This document shows, piece after piece, positions 27,764 to 39,251 of a stretch of 64,000 bases of DNA. The notes beneath the pieces were generated by a model. The model did no database searches. It worked only from the letters and a program-made list of their open reading frames with translations, and was not told the origin of the DNA. Source of the DNA: an uncultured Clostridia bacterium (GTDB lineage: Bacteria > Bacillota > Clostridia > TANB77 > CAG-508); assembly GCA_934167835.1 (NCBI GenBank), contig CAKPLZ010000003.1, positions 62,001-126,000 on the forward strand, written 5' to 3'. The position numbers and the translations under genes are program-made. The first letter of the stretch is position 1. Each line of letters opens with the position of its first letter.

Positions 27764-28102
27764 CTATAAAATATTTAATTTACTCAAAAGTTTTTTGCAT
27801 TCTTCTCCAATTATGTAATAATCAAAATTTTCAAAATCGGCGTTTTTTTTCCATAAAAAAATTATACTATAGCCTGTTTTTAATTGGTTTTCTAATACTT
27901 TATAATTTTCTCTTACTAACCTTTTTATTTTATTTCTTTTTACGCTTTTTCCTGCTTTTTTACTAACAGCTATACCTATTTTGTTAAAATTTTTATTATT
28001 TTTTCGTGCAAAAACATTTAATATTTTTCCTTTTGCACAAATTCCCTTAGCAAAAACTTTCTTAAACTCATAACTTTTTTTGAGCATTATCGTATTTTTC
28101 AT
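27764..28102 (-). CDS. rnpA: Ribonuclease P protein component
   Basis: RnpA is the protein subunit of RNase P, which trims tRNA 5' ends. It has the basic family core: KKSYEFKKVFAKG near the start and KRNKIKRLVRENYK (near 58). I set the start at ATG 28102 (MKNTIML), because the alternative GTG at 28114 would add only four residues. The product is 112 aa. It follows rpmH in the universal order. Confidence 0.92.
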   Translation of the reverse strand: MKNTIMLKKSYEFKKVFAKGICAKGKILNVFARKNNKNFNKIGIAVSKKAGKSVKRNKIKRLVRENYKVLENQLKTGYSIIFLWKKNADFENFDYYIIGEECKKLLSKLNIL

Positions 28103-28119
28103 AATTAACCACACTATTT

Positions 28120-28254
28120 TTATGCACTAATTTTTTTTCTACCTTTTGCTCTTCTTGCTTTTAATACATTTCTTCCATTTCTTGTTTTCATTCTTGTTCT
28201 AAATCCGTGTACTTTCTTTTCTTGTCTATTTTTTGGTTGATATGTCATTTTCAT
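28120..28254 (-). CDS. rpmH: 50S ribosomal protein L34
   Basis: A 44-aa, highly basic protein beginning [19 protein letters not shown] and continuing with the L34 core [13 protein letters not shown]. The ATG at 28254 follows GAGGAGGGAT. It is the first gene of the leftward operon from the origin. Confidence 0.96.
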   Translation of the reverse strand: MKMTYQPKNRQEKKVHGFRTRMKTRNGRNVLKARRAKGRKKISA

Positions 28255-28294
28255 AGTATAAATCCCTCCTCTAATTTAATCATAAGCGTTTAAA

Positions 28295-28324
28295 ATTATA
28301 TCCCAAATTGGTACATTTTGTCAA
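28295..28324 (-). promoter_or_regulatory. rpmH operon promoter
   Basis: TTGACA (28324-28319), an 18-bp spacer and TATAAT (28300-28295), about 40 bp before the rpmH ATG. Confidence 0.8.
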
Positions 28325-28372
28325 GTGTTTCATTAAATTTTTTAAATATTATAATATTTTTTTTATTTATTA

Positions 28373-28401
28373 TTGATTAATTTTTTGTTTTTTGATATTA
28401 T
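28373..28401 (+). promoter_or_regulatory. dnaA promoter
   Basis: TTGATT (28373-28378), a 17-bp spacer and TATTAT (28396-28401). I see no DnaA box in the rpmH-dnaA gap, so dnaA autoregulation would act from elsewhere. Confidence 0.65.
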
Positions 28402-28465
28402 AGTGTCATAATTTGGGTATTTATAAGTTTAATACCCTTTCTTAACGTTTATACTGGAGGTTTAC

Positions 28466-29803
28466 GTGCCAATGGATAGCAATTTGAACGACATATTAGA
28501 AGAAGCAAAAAATCTACTAAAAGGGGAACTTTCTGAATTATCTTACAAAACATGGCTTTTACCGCTGGAAATACAGGGGATTGATGATGATAATGTTATA
28601 TTAGTATCTGATGATCCATTTAAAAAAGAATCTGTAGAATCTAGGTTTAAAGACCTACTAGAAAATGCTTTTAGTATTATATTGCAAAAAAAATGTACAG
28701 TTTCAATTGTACTAAGTACAGAAAATGATACACAAGATAAAATGTCAAATTTTTCGAATGTTAATTATTCTAAAACATATTTGAATCCAAATTATTCCTT
28801 TGATACCTTTGTTGTTGGAGATAATAACAGATTTGCACATGCTGCTGCATTGGCAGTTGCAGAATCACCTGCTACTGCTTATAATCCGTTATATATTTAT
28901 GGAGGAGTAGGGTTAGGTAAAACTCACTTAATGCATGCAATTGGAAATGAAGTTTTAAGGAACCACAAAGATTTCAAAATTTTATATGTTACATCTGAGA
29001 ATTTTACAAACGAGTTTATCAACTCATTACGTGATAATGGAATGGAAAAATTTAGGAATAAATATAGAAATATTGATTTGCTTTTAATCGATGATATTCA
29101 ATTTATTGCTGGTAAAGACCGTCTTCAGGAAGAATTTTTCCACACATTTAATACTCTTAGAGAAAATGGAAAACAAATTGTTTTATCTAGTGATAAACCT
29201 CCTAGAGATATTCCTCTTTTGGAAGATCGCTTAAAATCAAGATTTGAATGGGGAATATTAGCAGATATTGCAATGGCTGACTATGAAGTACGTCTAGCAA
29301 TTTTAAGAAAAAAAGCAGAAGAAAAACATGCAATCATTGATGATGATATCTTAAAAAATATTGCAGCAAAAATTGACTCAAACATTAGGGAATTAGAAGG
29401 TGTTTTTAATAAAATTGTTGCACAAGCCTCATTAACACATACACCAGTAACATTTGAAATGGCAGAAAAAGCAATAAATGATATTATAAGGCAAAATTCT
29501 TCAGTAATTTCAATTGAATACATACAAGATGTTGTTTGTAACTACTTTGATATTACTTTAAAGGACTTAAAAAGTTCTCAACGTTCTAGTAATATTACAT
29601 TTCCAAGGCAAATAGGAATGTATTTATGTAGAATCCTTACAAATGAGTCATTTCCTAAGGTCGGAGAAGCTTTTGGAAAAAGAGATCACACAACAGTAAT
29701 GCATGCATTTAAAAAAATTGAAAAAGACATAAAAGAAGATTCAAATACAAAGTTAATTGTGGAAAGTGTGAAAAAAATTGTTCTTAATAACAAACAGGCT
29801 TAA
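28466..29803 (+). CDS. dnaA: Chromosomal replication initiator DnaA
   Basis: DnaA binds the 9-mers of oriC and opens the duplex. The 445-aa protein has an N-terminal domain I, a short linker, the AAA+ domain (Walker A GGVGLGKTHL near 149; Walker B LLLIDDIQF near 212) and domain IV with the DNA-recognition helix RDHTTVMHAFKKI (near 412). A GTG at 28466 (5 bp after GGAGG) and an ATG at 28472 are both possible starts. The GTG has the better spacing. It is the first rightward gene from the origin. Confidence 0.96.
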   Translation: MPMDSNLNDILEEAKNLLKGELSELSYKTWLLPLEIQGIDDDNVILVSDDPFKKESVESRFKDLLENAFSIILQKKCTVSIVLSTENDTQDKMSNFSNVNYSKTYLNPNYSFDTFVVGDNNRFAHAAALAVAESPATAYNPLYIYGGVGLGKTHLMHAIGNEVLRNHKDFKILYVTSENFTNEFINSLRDNGMEKFRNKYRNIDLLLIDDIQFIAGKDRLQEEFFHTFNTLRENGKQIVLSSDKPPRDIPLLEDRLKSRFEWGILADIAMADYEVRLAILRKKAEEKHAIIDDDILKNIAAKIDSNIRELEGVFNKIVAQASLTHTPVTFEMAEKAINDIIRQNSSVISIEYIQDVVCNYFDITLKDLKSSQRSSNITFPRQIGMYLCRILTNESFPKVGEAFGKRDHTTVMHAFKKIEKDIKEDSNTKLIVESVKKIVLNNKQA

Positions 29804-30151
29804 AATAAATAAAAAAAAGACATTTTCCGAAAGACATTTTGTAAAACAATGATTTGTATTGACACAAATCAATCTTTACTTACGGAAGGACTTAAAGAGT
29901 TATCCATAGGCACCTGTGAATATCCTGTGGATAACCTGTGAATAACTTGTTTTTCCACTTAAGTGATTGCATAATGTGGATAACTTTCAAAATTATCCAC
30001 AAAGATATCCACAGCAAAATCTCTTAGGGAAATAAGTTATACACATAGTTATCCACATTATCCACAGGACCTACTAATACTATTACTATATATATTTATT
30101 TATTATATAAATAAAGCGAAATCAAAAATAAAAAAAAGAAGGGAAACAAAA
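29804..30151. other. oriC: Chromosomal origin of replication (oriC)
   Basis: The 348 bp between dnaA and dnaN hold nine 9-mers like the DnaA box TTATCCACA. They are at 29900, 29926(-), 29937(-), 29975(-), 29993, 30005, 30037, 30049 and 30058. Three are perfect in the forward sense and two in the reverse. An A/T-only unwinding region (30076-30115) with TACTATTACTA repeats follows the last box, resembling a DnaA-trio element. Gene directions diverge here (rpmH leftward, dnaA/dnaN rightward), as expected at an origin. Confidence 0.9.
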
Positions 30152-31273
30152 ATGAAAATAATTTGTGAAAAAGAAAAACTTTTAAAAGCTATAAATGCAG
30201 TTGTTAGAGGTGTACCTACAAGAACAACAATGCCAATATTAGAAGGTATATTCTTTCAAACAAACAATAATGAGCTAAAATTAACAACTTATGATTTAGA
30301 ATTAGGTATAGAATATGTAATTGAAGCTGAAATAGAAGAAGAAGGAAATACTGTAGTAAATGCAACAATGTTTAGTGAAATAATAAGAAGATTACCTGAT
30401 GCAGATATTAAATTAACACTAAATGAAAACAAATTACTAGTTATCGAATGTGAAGGATCTTTATATAAACTATCAACAATGAATCCAGAAGAATTTCCGG
30501 AATTACCAAAAATAGAAATAGAAAATTCATTAGAAACAGAACAAATAGTTCTAAGAAATATGATAAGAAAAACTATATTTGCTGTAAGTAATGAAGAAAA
30601 TAGACCAATATTTACAGGATGTTTATTTGAAACCGTAAATAATAAATTAAATATAGTTGCAATAGATGGATTTAGAATGGGATGGGTAAGTAAACCTTTA
30701 ATTAAAGATACAGCTAATTTTAAAGCTGTAATTCCCGGAAAAACTCTAAATGAAGTAAATAAAATAGTAAATGATTCATTTGATACAATAAAAATAGGAA
30801 TAGCCAAAAATCAAGGTATTTTTGAAATGGAAAATTGTAAAATTGTTACAAGATTATTAGATGGCGAATTTTTAAATTATGAGAGCGTGGTTCCAGGAAA
30901 TTGGGAAACAAGAATAAAAGTTAATAAAAATCAATTGCAAGGATGCCTAGAAAGAGTAAGTTTAATATCATCATCAAGTATAGAAAAAGAAAAAAAATAT
31001 CCCGTAAAAATAAATATTGAAATTGGGAAAATTACATTATCATGCACAAACCAAACAGGAGAGGCAAAAGAAGAAATGTATCTAGAAACAGAAGGACAAA
31101 ACTTAGAGATAGGTGTAAATCCAAAATACTTTTTGGATGCATTAAAAGCAATAGATGATGAAGAAATATTTATTGAATTTGGCAGCAATATATCTCCTTG
31201 CATAATTAAGCCAATTGAAAAAATAGAAAATGAATATATTTACATGATATTACCGGTAAGATTAAAAGCATAA
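30152..31273 (+). CDS. dnaN: DNA polymerase III beta subunit (sliding clamp)
   Basis: The clamp tethers polymerase to DNA. The 373-aa protein has three repeated clamp domains, with the family start MKIICEKEKLLKAINAVVRGV and end IYMILPVRLK. The start follows AAGAAGGGAA. It is downstream of oriC, followed by recF. The small S4-domain gene usually found between dnaN and recF is absent. Confidence 0.96.
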   Translation: MKIICEKEKLLKAINAVVRGVPTRTTMPILEGIFFQTNNNELKLTTYDLELGIEYVIEAEIEEEGNTVVNATMFSEIIRRLPDADIKLTLNENKLLVIECEGSLYKLSTMNPEEFPELPKIEIENSLETEQIVLRNMIRKTIFAVSNEENRPIFTGCLFETVNNKLNIVAIDGFRMGWVSKPLIKDTANFKAVIPGKTLNEVNKIVNDSFDTIKIGIAKNQGIFEMENCKIVTRLLDGEFLNYESVVPGNWETRIKVNKNQLQGCLERVSLISSSSIEKEKKYPVKINIEIGKITLSCTNQTGEAKEEMYLETEGQNLEIGVNPKYFLDALKAIDDEEIFIEFGSNISPCIIKPIEKIENEYIYMILPVRLKA

Positions 31274-31288
31274 CATAAAGGAAAAAAT

Positions 31289-34274
<2,986 letters not shown>

Positions 34275-34766
34275 TTAAAAAAAATCTAATAGCTCGGTAG
34301 AATATCCCGAGCTATTATCGATAAAGCTCATATTTATCTTCAGCTAAATACAAAACAAATAACGTTTTCATCTGGCACATATTACTATGAACTCAAACAA
34401 TTAGCCACTCATTTTGCACATTCGCTCAACTATAAAAACATCATAAGAGACTAAATTCCTCCCAAAGGGAATAAAATTAATCCCTAAGGTAATTTAAAAA
34501 TAGATATAGATATAGTCTTAACTCGGCTATAATATATACATATTCAACCATATAAACAAAGAAAAACAAAATATAGCCTCTACATACATATTATAACTTT
34601 CAGCTCCGACAATATATAACCACAAAACAGCTATATAACATCTTAGCTCGAATTATATAAAACCTTAAGAGATCTTATAGAATTCTTAGTTCAATAAATA
34701 AAAACCTTATGATAATATTATGATCAATATAAAAGAATATATACTGGAAAATTTTACAAGTTTTAA
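34275..34766. other. Intergenic region after gyrB
   Basis: About 490 bp without a convincing gene. A 10-bp hairpin stem (34288-34297 with 34307-34316) just after gyrB may be its terminator, though it lacks a T-run. The remainder holds short direct and inverted fragments of AGCT/CTCGG-type words and looks like decayed sequence. I see no tRNA or ORF with a binding site. Confidence 0.55.
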
Positions 34767-34821
34767 TGTCGAAAAAAGTCGAACGATTTTTGTTGACTTT
34801 TTTTAAAAAATAATATATTAT
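34767..34821 (+). promoter_or_regulatory. Promoter with tandem Spo0A-box-like repeats for the VirB4 operon
   Basis: TGTCGAA (34767-34773) and AGTCGAA (34777-34783) are 10 bp apart. A 9-bp gap follows, then -35 TTGACT (34793-34798), a 17-bp spacer and -10 TATTAT (34816-34821). Confidence 0.7.
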
Positions 34822-34851
34822 AGAAAAAGAAAGAACAGAAAGGGGAAATGA

Positions 34852-35433
34852 GTGAAAAATAAAATAAATACAGTTCAAGGATGGCTACCTTATGATAAAG
34901 TCCTGGAAAATGGAATAATTAAAACCAAAGAAAATTCGTATGTTAAAATTTTAAAAATTTCGCCAATTAATTTTAATCTAAAATCTAATTTAGAAAAAGA
35001 ATCAATATTAAATTCTTATAAAATGTTTTTAAAAACCTGTAATTTTGATATTCAAATATTAATTCAAAGTAAAAAAGAAGATTTATCTCAGCATATTTCA
35101 AAAATCCAAAAAAATATTAATTTAAATAGTGAAGAAAAAATAAAAAAAATATCTGAATTATATATTAATTATATTCAAGAAATAAATCAAAAAAGAAAAT
35201 CATCTTCAAAAAATTATTTTATCTTAATTAAAGAATTTAATGAAAATAAAAAAGAAAAAATGTTAGAAGAAAATGAAAAAATAATTTGTGAAAAATTGAA
35301 TGAAAAATATTTCAAAATAAAAGAAAGCATTTCAAGATGTGGCAATATTGTTTATCAAATTGATTCGAAAAATGAAGTGGAAAAAATAATAAATTCCTTT
35401 CTAAATGCCAGAAAGGAGCTAAAGGCAATATGA
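34852..35433 (+). CDS. Protein preceding the VirB4-like ATPase, possibly its detached N-terminal domain
   Basis: The 193-aa soluble protein begins at GTG behind AAAGGGG. The opening (NTVQGWLPYDKVLENGIIKTKENSYVKILKISPINF) resembles the N-terminal strand region of VirB4/TraC-type ATPases, where it often reads as a separate small protein in Firmicutes conjugation modules. Helical, Lys/Glu-rich sequence follows. It overlaps the VirB4-like gene by 4 bp (ATGA), so translation is coupled. The relationship to VirB4 is inferred from likeness and position only. Confidence 0.55.
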   Translation: MKNKINTVQGWLPYDKVLENGIIKTKENSYVKILKISPINFNLKSNLEKESILNSYKMFLKTCNFDIQILIQSKKEDLSQHISKIQKNINLNSEEKIKKISELYINYIQEINQKRKSSSKNYFILIKEFNENKKEKMLEENEKIICEKLNEKYFKIKESISRCGNIVYQIDSKNEVEKIINSFLNARKELKAI

Positions 35434-37218
35434 AAACTATTATAAATAAATTAAATGGTATTTTTAATAAAAAAGATGAAATTTCTCCAGCATATATTAG
35501 TACAAAAAATCCTAAAAATATAGAAATAGATAATATGCTGTATTCTGGATTAATTATTGTAAATTATAACAGAGAATACAATGATTTAATTTTAAAAAAA
35601 ATAATTGATACAAATATTAATATGAATATTTCTATTTTTTATGAAAAGCAGAATTCATTTAAAACAATAAGAGATTTAAGCTATCATATTGCAAACGTGG
35701 GAGTAGACTTAAAAGATGGAAAAACAACAGCTACAGATATTGATATAGCTGCATTTACATATAATGATGCAAAATATATAAGAAAAGAAATGCAAGTAAA
35801 TAATGAAGATATGTATTTTTTATATATTTATTTAAATCTATTTACAGAAAATGAAAAAGAAATGGAATTTTTATTAAATAAAATGGAAGGCCTTTTAGAG
35901 AGTAATGGGCTGCAAACTAGAAGAGCAAATTTCAGACAAGAACAATTATTTAAAGCATGTTTACCTTTTTGCATAAATGAAAAAGAACTAAAACCAGCAG
36001 CAAAAAGAAATGTCCTTACAACAGGCATTACAGGTACATATCCATTTATAACATCCAGTATTTTTGATGAAGAAGGAATATTTTTTGGAACCAATATATA
36101 TAATGAATCTTTAGTTTTTATAGATAAATATAACGAAAATAAATATAAAAATGCAAATATGTGTATTTTTGGGACAAGTGGTTCAGGAAAATCATTTTTT
36201 ACGAAATTACAAATAATTAGAAATTATTTAATGGGAATAGAACAATACGTAATAGACCCCGATAGAGAATATGGAAATATCGCAAAAGAATTAAATGGAA
36301 CAATAGTAAAATTGCGGTGCCACATCAGAAACTTTTATAAATATACTGGATATAAGGCAAGAATCAATAGAAGATGAAAAGGGATATTTGGCTACTAAAA
36401 TTAGCAGATTAATTGGATTCTTTAACCTAATTTTTGGAAATTTGAATGAAGAAGAAAAGGCAATTTTAGAGGAAAAAATAATTGAATGTTATAAACAAAA
36501 AGGAATAACATTTGATGACAAAACTTTATATAAAAATGATCAAAATAAAATTAATATAAAATCTGTTTTTAAAGAAAGTAATGATATGCCAATTTTAGAA
36601 GATTTATATAACATTTTAGGCAAAGATGAAAAAACAAAAAAAATGCAAATAAAATTAATACCATTTGTGAAGGGATCATTAAATTTTTTTAATAAACATA
36701 CAAACATTAAATTAGATAATAAATTAATTATTTCTGATATTTATGATCTTGGAGAGGAAAATTTAAAATATGCAATGTATTTATTTACTGATTTTTTTTG
36801 GGACAAAATAAAAATAAATAGAAAAGTAAAAAAAACAATATATCTAGATGAAGTATGGAGATTAATTGGGATTACATCTAATAAAGAAGTTGCAAGTTTT
36901 ATTTATAAAATTTTCAAAACAATAAGAAAATTTGGAGGAAGCAGTGTTGCAATAACACAGGATATTTCAGATTTATTTAGCTTAGATGATGGAATATATG
37001 GAAAAAGTATAATAAATAATTCAAGTAATAAAATATTTTTTTCACTAGAAGAAGAAAATATTTCAATACTCAATGAATATACAAAACTATCAGAAAAAGA
37101 AAAAATTGAAATAAGAACATTAAAAAGAGGAGAATGTTTATTGTTTTCTGGAGATGAACATATTTTAACAAAAATAGATTGCGGCGATTTTGAAAAAAAA
37201 TTAATTGATGGAAAATAA
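35430..37218 (+). CDS. VirB4/TraE-like secretion ATPase, one CGG +1 frameshift
   Basis: This is a conjugation/type IV secretion-type motor ATPase. Read conventionally it breaks into 315-aa and 276-aa pieces. Skipping the C of CGG at 36315-36317 joins NGTIVKL to GATSETFINILDIRQESIED and gives 595 aa, the normal VirB4 length. Walker A GTSGSGKSFFTKL is near residue 248, followed by the family block YVIDPDREYGNIAKEL. Walker B with the arginine-rich follow-on (TIYLDEVWRLIG) is near 470. Such ATPases energise DNA or protein export or pilus assembly. No relaxase, coupling protein or VirB6/VirB8 homolog is visible nearby, so a non-conjugative export role is possible. Confidence 0.82.
36315..36317 (+). 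other. CGG +1 recoding site (VirB4-like)
   Basis: The zero frame reads AAA TTG CGG TGC CAC and ends 20 codons after CGG. Skipping the C gives AAA TTG GGT GCC ACA and restores the second half of the ATPase. Confidence 0.9.
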
Positions 37219-37230
37219 GAAAGGAAAAAA

Positions 37231-38367
37231 ATGGAAATAATCACAGCACTGAATAATCAGCAAATAGTTGAAAAATTAATAAAAAACGGAATAAATGTAT
37301 CCAATGAAAATGATATACAATATCAAGAAGCAATTTTAGATATTTTAGATAAAAATAATAATTTTGATATATTAGTCCTAAGCAGTATTTTACAAGGAGA
37401 ATATACAATATATGAATTTATTAATTTAATTAAATATAAAAATCCAAATTTAGAAATAATTATTATTTTAGAAGAGGAAAATAATAAAATAGAAAATTTT
37501 TTAATATCAAAAGGAATTAATAATATTTTTTTTAATAATAAAAATACAATAGATGATATAATAAAAAAAATAAATGAAATAATTAATATAAAAAATAATA
37601 ATAAAAATAATGATATTAATTTAGAAAAAACAATAAAACAAAAAAATATAAAAAAAACAAAAATATTTAATAATAAAAAAATAAAAAATAAATTAGAATT
37701 ATTTAAAATAAAAAATAAAAAAAATATTCATAAAAAAACAAAAATAATATCAATTATTGGAGAACCCAAAATAGGAAAAACAATTTTTTTATTGATTTTT
37801 AGTTTATGTAAAAAAAATAAGAAAATATTAATCATAAATTCAGAAAAAAATAAAAAAAATATGGAAATAATTATAGCAAAAAAATTTAAAGATTTTATTC
37901 AATGGAAAAAAATGGTATATATTCAAACAATAGATTCATTTAAAAACGATACTAATAAAATTGAAAATTGGCTTAAAAGCAACAATAAAGGTGAACAAAA
38001 TATGGGTAATTATGATTATGTTTTTTTTGAGATAGAGGATATGGAAAAGGAAAGCTGTTTTATAAAAAAATCAGATGAAATTGTTTTAATATGCCAAGCT
38101 AATTTGCTAGGGATAAATGGGTGCCATGTATTTTTAGAAAAACTAGTGCATAATTTTAAAATCCAAAAAGACAACATAAAAATTATCATCAATAAGTATA
38201 ACAAAATGTCAATAAACAAAATTATTTTAAGAATATTATTTTGGGATTTTAAGAAAATTTATTATTTACCTTATGACAAATCAATGGACGCATTTATAAA
38301 TTTAAACACCAATTTTTTATCTAGAAAAACTAAAAAAGACTATAAAAAAATTATGAAAATATTATAA
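37231..38367 (+). CDS. CpaE/TadZ-like ATPase with receiver-like N-domain
   Basis: The 378-aa protein has an N-terminal region resembling a receiver-fold domain (ILVLSSILQGEYTIYEF, then NLEIIIILEEENN). A long Asn/Lys-rich linker follows, then a P-loop domain (SIIGEPKIGKTIFLL near 174) with ParA/MinD-like features and a late IICQANLLGINGCHVFLEKL block. This arrangement resembles CpaE/TadZ proteins that position pili or secretion machines. The P-loop has KIGKT in place of the ParA KGGVGKT, so it is divergent. It starts 13 bp after the VirB4-like gene. Confidence 0.55.
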   Translation: MEIITALNNQQIVEKLIKNGINVSNENDIQYQEAILDILDKNNNFDILVLSSILQGEYTIYEFINLIKYKNPNLEIIIILEEENNKIENFLISKGINNIFFNNKNTIDDIIKKINEIINIKNNNKNNDINLEKTIKQKNIKKTKIFNNKKIKNKLELFKIKNKKNIHKKTKIISIIGEPKIGKTIFLLIFSLCKKNKKILIINSEKNKKNMEIIIAKKFKDFIQWKKMVYIQTIDSFKNDTNKIENWLKSNNKGEQNMGNYDYVFFEIEDMEKESCFIKKSDEIVLICQANLLGINGCHVFLEKLVHNFKIQKDNIKIIINKYNKMSINKIILRILFWDFKKIYYLPYDKSMDAFINLNTNFLSRKTKKDYKKIMKIL

Positions 38368-38393
38368 AAAAATAAAATTTTAAGGAGAGAAAT

Positions 38394-39155
38394 ATGATAA
38401 AATATTTATATGAAAAAGCAGAAGAAGTTGCTAAGGATAAAAATTTAACATTACAAGAAGCAGTTGAAATAGAAAAATTAAATAATAAGCAAAATGAATT
38501 TTTAAAAACCAATTTTGGAAAAATAATAAATGGAACTATGGATATAGGAATAAAAATTGTAATGCCTGATTTTGTAGAAAATGAAATTATTGCTGTAAAA
38601 GATTCGTTATTGGAAGAAGGATTTTCTGCAGCAGTGGATACTGCAATAGAAGAGGCAACAAATTTAGGTAAAAGTGCAATGGGAATTATTACAGGTACTT
38701 TTGAAAATATTTCACAAATAAAAAAAGCAATAAAAAAAGGTGGTCTTATTGATTCTTTAGCCGATGTGCTAGATAAAACAATAGATTTAGCAAAAAAAGG
38801 AGGAAAAATCAAATCTAAAACAGCTACAGCTTTAAAAAATGGAAAAAAATCAATAATAAAAACTATAAAATCAAATATAGATGATGAACTGGAAAATCAA
38901 GCAGAAATAATAGAAAAAATTGATGGATACATTACAAAATGGTACCAATATTATGAACAAAAAAATTTACCAAACATGGAATATCAATATAATAAAATAC
39001 AAGAGTGTTTAAGCCAGGTATTTCCACTAGAAAGTACAATAAATAAAGCAAGAACTGTGGAAAATTTACATGAATTAATAAAAAATAATGACAGAGAAAA
39101 AAGATTTGAATTAACTGAAGAGGAAAAAGAACTAGCTGAAATGTTAAATAAATAA
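38394..39155 (+). CDS. Unknown helical protein of the VirB4 operon
   Basis: The 253-aa protein is predicted to be almost entirely helical and charged, with a glycine/alanine-rich, mildly hydrophobic middle (near residues 40-120). It has no clear membrane segment, no signal peptide and no motif I know. It follows the CpaE-like gene by 26 bp behind AAGGAGAG, so it is probably the last gene of the operon. A partner or substrate of the ATPase system is plausible but unproven. Confidence 0.55.
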   Translation: MIKYLYEKAEEVAKDKNLTLQEAVEIEKLNNKQNEFLKTNFGKIINGTMDIGIKIVMPDFVENEIIAVKDSLLEEGFSAAVDTAIEEATNLGKSAMGIITGTFENISQIKKAIKKGGLIDSLADVLDKTIDLAKKGGKIKSKTATALKNGKKSIIKTIKSNIDDELENQAEIIEKIDGYITKWYQYYEQKNLPNMEYQYNKIQECLSQVFPLESTINKARTVENLHELIKNNDREKRFELTEEEKELAEMLNK

Positions 39156-39185
39156 ACTTTTAAGTAAAAAATCGAAGATAATGGC

Positions 39186-39214
39186 TTGAATTTTTTGTGT
39201 TCTTCATATATAAT
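39186..39214 (+). promoter_or_regulatory. gyrA promoter
   Basis: TTGAAT (39186-39191), a 17-bp spacer and TATAAT (39209-39214). It gives gyrA its own transcription start, separate from gyrB and the inserted operon. Confidence 0.75.
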
Positions 39215-39251
39215 AGGGGTGTTAAAAATGAGTAAGGAAAGAGGAAAAAGA

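Noticed and set aside
36290..36400. Pseudogene call for the split VirB4-like ATPase
   Set aside because: Both halves are intact, the only lesion is the CGG, and the same lesion type occurs in mreB, spmB, mecA and UDG. Recoding explains all of them.
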